Part shown: positions 46,981 to 58,735 of the stretch, piece by piece
How positions within the stretch are numbered: position 1 is the stretch's first letter
Layout: each line of letters begins with the position of its first letter
Assembly (NCBI GenBank): GCA_033032175.1
Contig: CM065318.1
Coordinates: 6,944,001 to 7,008,000 of the forward strand
From: Saturnia japonica
Taxonomy: Eukaryota; Arthropoda; Insecta; Lepidoptera; Saturniidae
Length of the DNA: 64,000 nt
Reading direction: 5' to 3'
Notes under the pieces: generated by a model
Told to the model about the DNA's origin: nothing
What the model saw: only the letters and a program-made list of their open reading frames with translations
Databases searched by the model: none
Position numbers and translations under genes: made by a program

Positions 46981-47275
46981 TTAGCAACCCTCCCCGGCTT
47001 CGCACGGATGCAATATACTTAGTTAGGAAGAAAAGAAATAGGAAAGGAAAGAATGAAAAATAATAAAAATAAAAATCTTAAAAAAAATGTAGACCTCGAC
47101 AACTGCGTTACTTATTGGGACTAAAAATATCTTATCTTTTAAGTTGGACGAAATTACAGATAGTTACGAAAATCGATCAAAATTGGTTCAGTAGTTTCGA
47201 AGTTTATCCCGAACATACATCGTGACACGAAATTTTTATATACAATGTATATATAAGATAAGATATATACAATAA
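46981..47275 (+). mobile_element. Hel-like remnant (Rep-O)
   Basis: 'ttagcaaccctccccggctt', 'cgcacggatgcaat' and later 'atcaaaattggttcagtagt', 'ttcgaagttt' are typical of a dispersed lepidopteran repeat. Only copy in the window. Confidence 0.45.
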
Positions 47276-48043
47276 AATCATAAGTACATATTCTCTAATT
47301 AAAAACTTAAGCAGAGTTTTTTACGAAACCCCTTAAATAAGATTTGATAAAATTTTGCAGGAACCCTTGTTCCTCACGTTATTAATGGAGGCACCCATAG
47401 CCGTTAGTCTTAACGCTTTACAGTTATACGTCCATCAGTCTTGCTTTTTCGTGACATTACATTTATCCATGACTCTACCTACTCTCTTTACATTATTTTA
47501 TCTTAATTTTCATACATTGTTGTCCCACAATAATATTTAGAAGAATGAACTTTGAAAACTACCAGCGCGAATACATAAAAATATTATTAGTTCGTTTTGC
47601 AGGAAAACAGGCAGCTTGGCACAAGGACAAATGATGACTTATTATTATTTGTATCTGACTTGTAGGACTAATATGTGGAATATAAAAGAAATATGAAAAA
47701 AAAGTTGTGTCCCCAACAGTCAAACTAGGATAATTTGTATTTTGGTAGTTGGTTCCTTCCAAAATTTGTGATTGCATGTTTATTTATAGTTGTATGGAAT
47801 GTATCACAAAATTTATTTTCTTCCTTAAAGTCAAGAGCATTTTATATTCATTCTAGGTAAGTATTGATTTGGTATGTTAAATTATTAGGTTAAATTAAAA
47901 CATTCTTCTAAATTAATACTGAAGTCAACGCAAATTATTTGTAGGATTCATTTTTCAGTCAATATAATATAATTGGCAACCACTTGATTGCCAAGAATGG
48001 TTGACTTGATAAAATTTTTGAAATACAAATATATGTATTACAA
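47276..48043. other. No feature recognised
   Basis: AT-rich DNA with chance ORFs. Confidence 0.45.
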
Positions 48044-48320
48044 CTAGCGGTCCCCCGCAGGTTCATCCACGTTAACTTTGAGTTTTACATACCTATTTCA
48101 TACTTAATATTATATGATAACTACTTGCCTATAGATTGCGAGATTGGTTGACGTTTATAGTCACTGGTCCGCTCCTAAGGGTTATTTATATATATTTCCT
48201 CGATAAATAGGATATAAAATACAAAAAGAATTTTTCCAATGTAACATGTAGTTCCAGAGATTAACGCGTTCAAACAAACAAAAATGAAAAAACAAACAAT
48301 CTTTTGAACTTTATAATCTT
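48044..48320 (-). mobile_element. Hel-A copy
   Basis: The plus strand starts 'a|ctagcggtcccccgcaggtt' and keeps 'gattggttgacgtttatagt', 'ggtccgctcctaaggg', 'ctcgataaataggatataaa', 'gcgttcaaacaaacaaa'. The TC end is unclear near 48320. Confidence 0.6.
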
Positions 48321-48680
48321 CTTTATACATAAAAATCTTGTGTGCGTCTGTCTGTGATTGTGTTGCTTCTGAACGATTTGACTGATTGAGATTATAGTCA
48401 CATTTTTCTAATCGATATGACGGTTCATAGCTATGTTCACCACCATGCCGCCGCCGACGAACCCGTGTAGCTTATTGTTATTCTCACTTCCCGTACTTGC
48501 CTACAGTTTACCAGATTGCTTGACGTTTATGGTCACTGCACCGCTCCTTAGAGTTGTAGCGTGATGTTAGATTGCCTGCAATCTTCCTCGATATAAGCCT
48601 ATAAAATACAAAAATATTTTTTCCAATCTGACTCAGTTCAGAAATTACAAGACACATAAGATCGAAGTACATTAGATCAC
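48321..48680 (-). mobile_element. Hel-A-type copy lacking its CTAG end
   Basis: Directly follows the previous copy in the same orientation. 'ccgccgccgacgaacccgtg', 'ccagattgcttgacgtttat', 'ggtcactgcaccgctcctta', 'ttcctcgatataagcct' match Hel-A. The first 100 bp ('ttgtgtgcgtctgtctgtga') belong to another repeat. Confidence 0.55.
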
Positions 48681-49779
48681 AATTACTCGATTACTTAGAC
48701 CGAGAACCTTTTCTGTATAACAATATAATTGTGGAAATGACCTTTTATTATATAAAACGTTTACTGAATGTTTCGAGTACTAGAGTTTGTAATAAAAATT
48801 TATGATTATTGGTTGAGTTACTCTCAATAACCTTGGCAAGTGAGCTGTAAACGGCCACCAAGTGAGTCTTCAATATGCGAATTACTTCTGTGCCTGATAC
48901 ATATATTTATTTCTATTGTTATTGAATAGAAAATTGAAACCGTTTCATTATTGAAAATATTTTTTTTCATAGTAAGATGTATTGTAATATGTGTTATCGA
49001 AGTATTATTAACAAAATATATAAATAGTGAGAAAAATATTTACTTAAGCAAATCTAGTTAACACAGAATTTGAGCTAAGATTATAATTTATGCATTATTT
49101 GTCAAGTATTTCTGAAATACATTGCAGGCTATCAACCTCTACAATCCTCCACGATTACAACCCTGAACGCAAGACCTACATAATAAAGAATGTCTAATTA
49201 TATTACTATGATTTGAATTCAGTGTTTGAAGCTGTTGTTTTATAGCTAAGAAGATACTGATTACGTTCGGTGATAGCTTAAATATCAAAAAGCTTTACAA
49301 GTTTACCACATATAACAGTTGAACAAAGGCATTTTTAACGAAAAAAGAATAATCCAAATTGGTACATAAACAAAGAAAGAACACACGAAGGAATATATCT
49401 ATAATAACTAACTATTATAATATAATATAATATTATACTAACTAAATCTATAATGAATATCACTAATGATTATCCAGTTTTAAAACATGATCCGCGATTT
49501 CTATCACAGTTTTAAAAAGACTAAAAATCATCATCTGTTTACAATGTTGTCAGGCGTGAGATATTTATACGGGGAACCCTGGCAGCCAAACTTTACGGTG
49601 CATTTTTCAAAGAAAATTGAAAACTAGTGTTGTAATACACGTTCACATTTTTTTTTATCAGAATAATCGAGTACATACTTATTTTGATAATTCAAATATG
49701 TATATCATATATTTTAAATATTACAACAGCGATGATCTGAAATATTCATATGAACACTGCATTTCTTGAGGATTTGAAA
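48681..49779. other. No gene recognised
   Basis: AT-rich DNA; a short Rep-K-like piece at 49325-49385. Confidence 0.4.
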
Positions 49780-49985
49780 ATAACAATCTTTTATGTATGT
49801 TTTTCTGCCATATCATATCTTCTTTGTTTATGAACCAATTTGGATGCTTCTTTTTTTGTTCGATAGGGTATAATACCTCAAGGGTGGTCCCATTTTAATT
49901 TCATTGAAACTGGATCTTGAACTTCTAAGATACACCAGAAAACTCTTCGAAATCATTAAAGTTGGTTTCCTTTTTATTAAAATTG
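49780..49985 (+). repeat. Rep-K copy
   Basis: 'tttatgaaccaatttggatg', 'caagggtggtcccattttaa', 'aagatacaccagaaaactct', 'attaaagttggtttccttt' match 40680-40870; this copy keeps a middle part the 40-kb copy lacks. Confidence 0.65.
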
Positions 49986-51171
49986 TCTGTTCTTAGTTTT
50001 AGTTGGTCGTAAAAGTAGTAGCTAAGTAATCATTCAATCCCTTGATATACGTTATAGATTGATAATAGTTGTAGTACTCTTATTTAAGTAGGTACCTACC
50101 TAAGTGTAGTTATTATATTTAATATTACATTTAAGCCGTAAAAATAATGTATGAAAATAATTGTCTGCTATGTTAGTGCTGTCAGTGGGCGTTAGATATC
50201 CGCATCTTTATAAACGGTTGCTTCTTTGACGACTTGTTTATATTTTCTTTTTATGTTTTTACGTCAAACGAAAAGACATTCAGGGAATAATTATGTCTTC
50301 AGCCGCGCTAGTGTTTACAATGAATTTTTCCTACATATAACAGAAAATTAATTAAATCGTAGTTTTCTATAGATTCATTATCTGTTTCCTATTCGGATGT
50401 TATACTAAAATACCATGAACTGTTAACCATAAAATAACAAAACTTATATTTACAATAATCAGAGATTCATGTGATTAAGGTTTTTTTTAATATGAATCTA
50501 GAATATTAAATTCTACAAAATATTACCTATTTAATGTATAGTACTTGTTTAAATCATGAATACAATATATTTATATGTGTTTGCTAACAATCGATCATTA
50601 TTTCATTAGAGGTAAGATTAGAACAAAAAAGTTTATTTTAAAAATCCAAAGTAATAATTTGAAGTCAAGAGCGTTATGCTTTACACTACCTATGAGTTCT
50701 ATATATTTTAAAATAATGGCGCAGACCTAAGTATAAAATGAGTAATTTTAAAATAGTTATATATTTAATAGTTTATGCGTTATAATATTACAGCACCACC
50801 TATTTCTTTTAAAATAAGCAATTATACATGAATATAGACTATTGTAACCACAGAGATCTAATTGTAACGCAATTCACCGCTCTTAGGCAAATACATATTT
50901 TTTAGAGTATATAACATAATAGGAGCTTCCTCACTGTATTGTATAGCCTAAGCAATAAAATAATCCATACCACCTCTTTGAACAAGATTTTAACATGGGC
51001 CGTTTGTATTACTTATGGGCCTGCTAATGCTTCCCCGACCATAGTACAAATAAAAATATTGGATTACGATGAAATAGTAGGTATGTTAATTTTCAATCGT
51101 TTATTAACAAGTGGAAACGAATTCGGTAGCATTCCGAATTCATTTAATGATTATTAATTTAATAACGGTTA
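49986..51171. other. No gene recognised
   Basis: AT-rich DNA with one 72-codon ORF (50939) lacking domain character. Confidence 0.45.
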
Positions 51172-51295
51172 TATCTCTGTGGTTGAGTGATCGGATATAG
51201 CGTCGATTGTTATGTTAAGCTCCACTAGGCTGACTAGGCTTATCGTGTTACCATCTTCGGCCAAATCATAATTTTACATCATTGTAGTCAAATGT
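51172..51295 (+). mobile_element. SINE-2 copy with internal deletion
   Basis: The head 'ctgtggttgagtgatcggat' joins the 3' part 'aggcttatcgtgttaccatc', 'ttcggccaaatc', 'catcattgta'; the B box and middle are missing. Confidence 0.45.
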
Positions 51296-51810
51296 ATAAA
51301 TCTATTTAAAAATAAAATACTATGTTTTTATCAGCTTTTTCGACAGTCTTTTATATTACGAAGATAAATAAATATACAAGGTAATGTTTAGTACATAAAA
51401 AAATCAATTATAAGTTTAGGGAGGTTTACAGATTAAAATAACAATAAAGAGAAAAGTAATAAATAATAAAATAGGCAATAAACTTTTACTGGATTCTCAT
51501 TAACTGAATGGTTAAAAGACTGAAGTACAAACAAAACAGCATAAAATTTTGTGTAACCCAAATTTGTTATGGACAATGAGATACCAAATAGACGAACGTA
51601 GCATGAACTGTCTTTGTTTACTAATACAAATTCATTATACCGAAACTATTCATTTAATACAAATATTATAATACACTATTTTTCCAGTGGAGTTGTAAAA
51701 TAAATGTAATTTTTTTTTGCACACAATCTAAATGTATGCTTTGAACAACTGATACATCTTTGTTACAATAAGTATTGTGATTTTATCATTTAGGGCGCAA
51801 AAATTGTGTT

Positions 51811-52069
51811 TTACTGAATCGCGACCACCATAATGTCACCATGTTGCGTAGTGGTACGAGTAGGTGGCTCATCTTCCGGGATCAGACACGTTGTATATTC
51901 AGTAATAAGACGAGGTGGCTGGGATTTATATATGATTGTGTCACGGCCACCAAGCACATGACATGATAAACTCGTCACATTGACTCTTTTGATTTGTCGC
52001 GTTTCGAGATCAGCCAGTGTATACCGAGCTGAAATGACATTGAAGACTCATCATCACTTCGACTGGCTG
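51811..52069 (-). pseudogene. Coding-like block, unrecognised (exon or transposon ORF end)
   Basis: A GC-richer block on the minus strand, directly after a strong acceptor-like 'cctttttttgtag' (52082-52070). One frame after it reads 'ASRSDDESSMSFQLGIHWLI', then 'SKRDKSKESM' and stops at 51975-51977. The next frame is open from 52047 to the TAA at 51811-51813 (78 codons): 'ARYTLADLETRQIKRVNVTS', then 'LSCHVLGGRDTIIYKSQPPR' and an end with 'EDEPPTRTTTQHGDIMVVAI'. The long reading has an even amino-acid mix unlike chance ORFs nearby. A one-base frameshift near 52030 could join the two. I do not recognise the family. Alternatives are a terminal exon of a host gene, or the C-terminus of a retroelement or DNA-transposon protein. 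Confidence 0.35.
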
Positions 52070-52179
52070 CTACAAAAAAAGGACACTGAAATCAAAGACT
52101 AAACAAATAGGAATACGTACTACTAATAATGACTAATATTCTTTTTTTCATTACTTTACTCCAAAAATAAATTATCCAG

Positions 52180-52434
52180 GAAGGCCAACATAATTATTTT
52201 ACGACTTCTAAAAGTAATATGTAAATTGTTTATATCCTTGCAATTGACTAATGACATATTAAGCATCCCGTGTACAAAATTTCATAAGAGTGGGTCAAGT
52301 CGTTTTTGAGTTAAATCTTGACACACAAACAGATAGACAAAAAAGTTTTTAAGGGCAGATTCGTCGACTATCGGTAAATTTGGACAAAGAATTAACTGTA
52401 AAGACAAAACTACACAATTATTAATACTTATAGA
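52180..52434 (-). mobile_element. Hel-E copy, CTAG side missing
   Basis: The plus strand shares 'cccgtgtacaaaatttcata', 'aagtcgtttttgagttaaat', 'gacacacaaacagataga' with 57590-57796 and ends 'attattaatacttataga|t', the reverse complement of a TC start after A. Confidence 0.6.
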
Positions 52435-52452
52435 TTAACGTATTCATTGGTC

Positions 52453-52658
52453 ACTAGCTGTGCCCGGCAGGTACACCCGCGTATAAGTTAAGAGACACCT
52501 TCAAAAAAAAACTTAAAAGTAGCGTATGTGTTAATCCAGGGTGTCAGCTACCTCCATACCAAATTTCATCAAAATTGGTCCAGCCGTTTGAACGTGAAAA
52601 AGTAACAAACATATAAACACGCTTACAAACTTTTGCCTTTATAATATTATTAGTAAGA
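52453..52658 (-). mobile_element. Hel-C, complete 206-bp copy
   Basis: The plus strand opens 'a|ctagctgtgcccggcaggta', has 'ccaaatttcatcaaaattgg', 'tccagccgtttgaacgtgaa', and closes 'tataatattattagtaaga|t'. Both ends fit A|TC...CTAG|T on the minus strand. No ORF. Confidence 0.7.
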
Positions 52659-53607
52659 TAAATAATTATTGTCATTCAATTAAAATTCTTCGAAAACCGG
52701 TGATTATATTTCTGTGAGCAATATATGTTAAGTTCAGTTGTTTTTATTTAATTGGAAATAATAGTTCCATATTCGTGTTATTTTATTGATTATACCATTT
52801 ATAAATATATTTTCATTACACTTATTTCAGTAATCTTTTACAGTTGAGACTTGTTCATTTTGAGGAAATTCAAAATAGCTATTACGCTAAAAACAATAAA
52901 TATAGCAATATGTACTGTCAGTATTAAATCAGTTCATATTGTTCAAACACGTCGTAACAAAAAAAAATTTTTTTAAACAGACTTCATTAAGGATCAACAG
53001 TAAACACAATTATTTTATCTATAAGTCTTTACATAAGGATGGTACCTTAATACTACTAGTGCACTACTAACTAGTACACATACAAAAACGTATTAGGTTT
53101 TTTTTTAGTTCGTTCGAAAGATGGAGAATTGCCAATAAGACTCATTGTCAAACAGGACTTAACCTTATACTAACACTGCTTTTTCAACAATGATAGCTTT
53201 AATTAAGTCAAAAAAGATTATAAACTCTACATCGTGGTAAAAGGAATGGAGAACCACACTTTGAAAAAAATGCACAATCTATAACCCTGCTCGATTTACT
53301 TTATATGAAGGAAAGATGTAAGAGTATATTTTATTTATAATGGTGACTTGCAAACAATTCTGTCCGTGTTTTCCTTTCAGCAACATCTTAGGAATGGTCC
53401 TAATTTGATCCCCTATTTAACTCACTTAGAGGAGGAATTTTCAAAATACCTTTTTTTAGTGCTCACCTAAGTTATATAAGGAATTCCTTTGCAAAACTTC
53501 ATACTTCTAGACCCGACGGTTTAAGCTGTGCGTTGGCCGTTGTTCAGTCTCAAGCAATTTTATTCCATAGATTCTAAGTTTTGTTCTACTGAACAGAGCT
53601 ATATTAT
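52659..53607. other. No gene recognised
   Basis: AT-rich DNA; 53420-53530 is a worn repeat piece similar to 21015-21130 ('gaggaggaattttcaaaata', 'ctttgcaaaacttcatactt'). Confidence 0.45.
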
Positions 53608-53609
53608 TA

Positions 53610-55580
53610 CAATGTAAACTCTTTATAACGATAAACTCCCTATAACGTTGAAGTGAGCCCAACTTGGTTGGTTTGCGTTAAAACCCACATATTGAAACAC
53701 TCTATAAAGCAATACGCCATTCTCTACTACGAAGAAATGTGTTCATATTTTTAGACAGTAAATATTTATTATCGGTATTATTGATTATTATCAGGTAACA
53801 AAAGACTTTGAAGCTCCGAAACATCCGAGGTCGGTCTAGCTTTTGTTATCCTTAATTGCCTTGAACACGTGCAGTATGACGCATTGTTTTCTCGGAAGTG
53901 ATGGTCTTCGACCAAGCATATTGGGTACCTATCGTATTATCAGTCGTAAACCTACTTTGAAACTGTTAACATGGTCAGTAAATGGAAAGCGATTAGTGTT
54001 GACGAAAAAGTTTGTGTGATACGTGCGATTGAAAAGGGAGAAAATAAAAGTGACGTTGGAAGGCGTTTTGAACTGAGTCAATCCACTGTTGCTACCATTT
54101 GGAAAAACCAAAAAACAATTCTACAGGCGGCGCTGGAAGGAAACTCTTCTAAAAAAGCCAAAATTCGAAGACTTAGATCAGGCAATGTGTGAATAATCAG
54201 CGCCAGAATAATGTACCCATCTCGAGGCCATTTGTAAAAACTAAGGCTGAAAAGTTTGCCAACCAACTTGGCATAATTGACTTTAAAGCATCTGAAGGTT
54301 GGCTCGGAAAATTTAAGCACCGTCACCATATTACGTACGGTAAAATGAACGGAGAGGCGCGGGATGTCGATATGAATATGATTAACAATTGGATTAGTAC
54401 AGTTTGGCCTAAATTAAAGATGAAGTACTCACCAGAAGACATTTTTAATGCAGATGAAACTGGCCTTTTTTCCAAGTTGACTCCCGACAAAACTTTAAAA
54501 TTCAAAGGGGAAAAATGTGTTGGAGGAAAACGGTCTAAAGAGCGTATTACAGTTCTAGTGGCTGCCAATATGAGTGGCACAGAAAAAAGAAAGCTCTTAG
54601 TTATAGGCAAATCGAAAAACCCTCGGTGTTTCAAGAACATAAAACAGTTGCCAGTTACGTACAAAGCAAACAAGTCAGCTTGGATGACATCGCAGATTTT
54701 TGAAGAGGAAGTGAGAAAATGGGATTCTGAATTAAAATCACGGAAAATCTTGCTTCTAGTAGACAATTGTCCTGCTCACCCAATCATATCTAATCTTTGA
54801 AACATAGAGTTAGCATTTTCCCCAGCTAATACAACCAGTATTTTACAACCAATGGATCAGAGTGTAATTAAAATACTAAAGGGCCACTATAGACGGAAAA
54901 TGTTGATGGATATGATCGAAACTGATGGCAACATGCTACAAGCAGTGAACTTCTTATCAAAAGCCTGGCAAGAGGTAACAGCAGCCACTATCCAACATTC
55001 TTTTCGACATGCTGGATTATGTAGTAGCCAAGCCAATTTGACAGTGAAGACAATCTACCACTGAGTGAATGGATAAGCCAGTTCAACATACCAAACAATT
55101 TTAACGAAGATCTACAATCGTACGAAAATATAGATGAGGATGTAGCCACAACTGGTACACTTACAGATGAACAAATTGTTGATTTAGTGTCAAAAAGTCA
55201 GGAAACACCCAATAATCAAGATGAAGAAGATGATCAAGTGGACAAAGCCGAATCACAACCAACAATTCAACAAGCCTTAGATGCCGCTAAGTTGGTAGAA
55301 ATTTTTTTGTTGTTTAATCAAGACGATTCCACCACATATCTAGATATGAATAGAATACATAAAATAATACAAAACAAGTACTGGCATAGCAAAAAACGTC
55401 AGACAAAGTTATCAGACTATATGTGTAAACAATAATTTATAAGCATTTATTATCTAAGACATACATATTAAAAATTCTTGTTAATTTGGTTGTTTTTTTG
55501 GTCACTCCATATAACGATAACTCTCTATAACGACAAAAAATGCTCAGTCCCTTGAGTTTCGTTATAAAGAGTTTACACTG
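53610..55580 (+). mobile_element. Tigger/pogo-type DNA transposon, complete ends, 1971 bp
   Basis: The element is bounded by TA at 53608-53609 and 55581-55582, the target duplication of Tc1/mariner/pogo transposons. The terminal inverted repeats are 53610-53631 and 55559-55580; 22 bp with one mismatch (caatgtaaact... against cagtgtaaact...). A further unit AACTCYYTATAACG lies behind the left repeat, and two more lie inside the right end. A transposase gene fills the middle (53971-55435). The intact ends suggest it could still be moved by a related enzyme, but its own gene is broken. Confidence 0.95.
53971..55435 (+). pseudogene. Tigger/pogo transposase, broken by frameshifts and a stop
   Basis: Start ATG at 53971. 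The N-terminal helix-turn-helix (CENP-B/psq type) reads 'WKAISVDEKVCVIRAIEKGE' and 'DVGRRFELSQSTVATIWKNQ'. The second DNA-binding domain carries 'KAEKFANQLGI' and 'ASEGWLGKFKHRHHI'. The DDE domain shows 'NADETGLF', 'LLLVDNCPAHP' and 'NTTSILQPMDQSVI'; the last two aspartates are 30 residues apart, as in the Tigger group. The tail is acidic ('NNQDEEDDQVDKAE') and the stop is at 55433-55435. Lesions: reading-frame shifts at about 54165-54190 (between the two HTH domains), an in-frame TGA at 54798-54800 where CGA would restore an arginine, and another shift near 55035. About 488 codons in all, a normal length for the family. Catalytic aspartates are all present, so decay is recent to moderate. Confidence 0.92.
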
Positions 55581-55582
55581 TA

Positions 55583-56457
55583 TATTCGTAGTCATACTAG
55601 AAAATACAGTATTATACTTTAGGGAATTAAATTTAAATGCAAAAAGTTGGAATGTGTGTAAGAGATAATGTAGTAAACTTAGTCAGCTAAAAATAGTACC
55701 AGACAATTGTTTGTAATGTAATACTACTACTTATTTAATAACGTGAGAGGATTTAGCGTGTATCCTCTTTTTTGTCACTAGCAAATTGGCTAACAAGGTA
55801 TCATGATTTTTAGTGTAACAAAAAGATTACTGCGTTAAAAACAAAAATTAGTTTGTTAAAATTATACAGTTATTTTGGTTTATGATTTTTGAACACCAGC
55901 ATCGATACATGTGATTTAAAAACTGTAATTTTATAATAGTATAACGAATATGGATAACAAAGATTAACCAGCGCGTACTCTTAACACGCCATAAAGAAAT
56001 ATTACAATTTCAAAAAACATCTGTTTCTTATTACAATATCGAAGATAAAAGTTTGGTGTTATCGAAAAAGATTAGTTTTCATTACTATCTTACTTTTATT
56101 AGCAAGCAGTTAAATAGATAAATAAAGCAAGGAAGCAAGTGGATAAATAAAACAGAAAATTCATAATATTAGATACACCATTATAGTCTCAAACCTCGAC
56201 CCACTTTATGACTAACGTGCACTGAGTTTGGGCCAAATGAAATACCTTCCGCGTGCTTTTGCAATCAAGTTTCTTTGAACTATAGTTTATATCTTTCATG
56301 AAGCTAATTACAATTAAAAAACATAATATACTGAATGCTAAAGTGCAAACATTAAATGTCAAAGCCTTGTGTGTGATGTTTTTATGCAACAAAATATGTT
56401 AGGTATAATCGCATCAGAAATTACTTTGCACAAAATTAATCTAATTTACGTTTGAAG
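55583..56457. other. No gene recognised
   Basis: AT-rich DNA. Confidence 0.45.
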
Positions 56458-56642
56458 CAATGGTTGTTCAGTGGTAACGTGTACGGGCACCGCGTCGTGA
56501 GTTCGAATCCCTGCAATGAGCCTCGGTTTACGATGAAGAAAAATCATCTAGATGAAATTATAAGCATGGTGTTGGCATTTTTTAATGGCCACCTGATTAG
56601 TTACCACTCTCATGTTGACTCACAAATGCTTAAAACATATCA
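56458..56642 (+). mobile_element. SINE-2 copy with intact B box, 3'-truncated
   Basis: 'caatggttgttcagtggtaa' (A-box region), then 'cgcgtcgtgagttcgaatcc' with a B box matching GTTCGAATCC exactly, then 'ctgcaatgagcctcggttta', 'ccacctgattagttaccact'. The 64-codon ORF over it is not coding. Confidence 0.65.
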
Positions 56643-57028
56643 ATAATTGAAAAAAATTTAAACAAGTGTTTATATTTTTACACTACAACTTATGTGATTA
56701 CATTAAATTGTGTAAATATTACATCAATATTTCAAAATAAGTGACTAAAGTATTGTTTAATTCTATTTCTCTTTATTTCATCGTGTACATGAAATTTAAC
56801 TTTTAGATGTCAAATCTACAATACTTACCTGTACGATTACAGATAGTAAATGTGGGCTTTGATTTTTTTTTGGTGTAAAATGATGTCTATACTCCTAAGG
56901 TATTCTACTGTTTATAGAAATAATAGAATCTATACATTAATATGGTCATTTTCTTCTTACGCCATATAAATAATCAACTCTTGCTTTTTCGAAGAAACTA
57001 TCGTTATAGCTCTATTATTTATACAATA
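56643..57028. other. No feature recognised
   Basis: AT-rich DNA. Confidence 0.4.
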
Positions 57029-57796
57029 CTAGCGGTGTGCCCGCGGCTTCGCACGCGTTTGTTACTATGCAATAATTATTTAAATCCCTTTTATTTTTAC
57101 TAATATTATTGACAATTCATAAGCCGTATCAATTGAGGAGTGGCATGTATTTCCCGTGAACAATTTTCGTCAAAAACGGTTGAAAACTATTATTCTAATG
57201 TACAATTTCTAATGCATTATTATTTCTTATAGCCCCTCAATTATAGTTGGTATGATGTATGTTTCCCGTCTACAAAATTTGACCAGAATCGGTTGAGAAT
57301 TGATGAAAATTTAAACTTTTTGAATTACTTTTTTTTTATTCCAGAAGTAATACTGACAATTCTTATAGCCTATTAATTATGTAAATAGTTAGACTTCCCG
57401 TGTATAAAATTTCATCAAAATCGGTTAAAAATTAATGAATTTTTTTTTCATGGTTCTCGAAAGTGTTATTAAAAATTCTTATTACTTATCATTCATGAAA
57501 TGACTTATACTTCCCGTGTACATAATTGAATTTACGAAAAAAATAATTTAATACTTTGTCTAAAAATTATTTTCAAATTTCTTATACCGACACCGATGAC
57601 ATAAGCATCTTTTGTACAAAATTTCATAAGAATTGGTCAAGACGTTTTTGAGTTAAATCCGGACATACAGACAGACTGACGGACAAAAAAAATGGCATAT
57701 TCGTGATTATATAATATCGTTCATATAATATGTGAATCGGGAAATTTTGGAAAAATATTAAAAGTACAGACAAGACTACAGACTTATTAATATAGA
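57029..57796 (-). mobile_element. Hel-E, complete 768-bp copy with internal repeats
   Basis: The plus strand opens 'a|ctagcggtgtgcccgcggct' 'tcgcacgcgttt' and closes 'cttattaatatagata' with 'ga|t' at 57795-57797, so on the minus strand it fits A|TC...CTAG|T. Inside are at least four units of roughly 110-130 bp, each with 'cttcccgtgtacaaaatttcat(c)'-like and 'aattcttatagcctattaat'-like segments. No ORF. Confidence 0.7.
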
Positions 57797-57814
57797 TAGC
57801 TATATTCATATAAT

Positions 57815-57945
57815 ACTAAAAGAAAATAATAGATGGGTTTATCACTATGTTTATTGTGGTCGCAATTCCTACCACCCCGCTATATTACTGCATATGCACC
57901 GGCTTATTTCGGTACACGACAAACTAAAAGAAAATCATAGATGGG
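57815..57945. repeat. 107-bp repeat block, locus 1
   Basis: 'actaaaagaaaataatagat' at 57815 recurs as 'actaaaagaaaatcatagat' at 57923 (108 bp). Between them is 'gtggtcgcaattcctaccac', 'cccgctatattactgcatat'. The same block is at 63268-63392. Confidence 0.7.
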
Positions 57946-58544
57946 ATTATTACTGTTTGTATGGTATTGACATTATATGCCAATGTTAATCCAACACATT
58001 AAACGTCCCAATACAACTTCAAAAATAATTAAAATCATACCTTATTGTACCATTCTACGGGAAGGTTTTTAAAAAAACGTGAAACCCCTTTTATTCCTTT
58101 CTTACCAAAATCATAAATATTAATGGTTTCTTCATACAAACTTTCACCCAAGTTTAATTTTCACCACATATGGAATAACACAATGAAATAATTCACTTGT
58201 AGCAAAACTGTATAATTCAGATAATTTTCAATAGTTATATCGCTTAGAATTTATAAACTCCCGCGAGCCGCCTTTGACTGCGCACGTCATATCCCTATCA
58301 TAATTTAAAACAGTAATTAAACCGTACTGCGTAGTTAAACAGTTTATATACACTTCAGCCAATCTTAAAAAGAATACTGCACTATCATTTAATAGGTAAT
58401 TATTAGAAATACAATAAATTTCTTATTAAGTATAACAATATCAATTAATTAACAAACCAGATTGACAATCAACAAATTGGTTGGTATGACAGCAAATGCC
58501 ATTTCACCATTATCGCGCATGTGCATTTGATGTTCCAATATTTT
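57946..58544. other. No feature recognised
   Basis: AT-rich DNA. Confidence 0.45.
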
Positions 58545-58735
58545 GTTCATAGAAATTTCGTCCCCTATTTTCTACCCTTAAAGTCTTATTTTCGCTACAA
58601 AAAGTACCCTATGTCCTCTCCCAAGGTACAGTCTATCTCTATACCAAAATTCATCAAAATTGGTTTAACGGTTTAGGTGTGAAAACGTAACAGACAGACA
58701 GAGTTACTTTCGAATTTATAATATTAGTATGGATA
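58545..58735 (-). mobile_element. Hel-C-like copy, CTAG side worn
   Basis: 'ccctatgtcctctcccaagg', 'accaaaattcatcaaaattg', 'gtaacagacagacagagtta' and the end 'tataatattagtatgga|t' match the TC side of these elements; the CTAG end is not found. Confidence 0.55.

Noticed and set aside
54323..54766. 147-codon minus ORF within the Tigger element
   Set aside because: It is the antisense shadow of the transposase DDE domain.
56452..56646. 64-codon ORF starting at a B box
   Set aside because: It lies on SINE-2 and merely reads through it.
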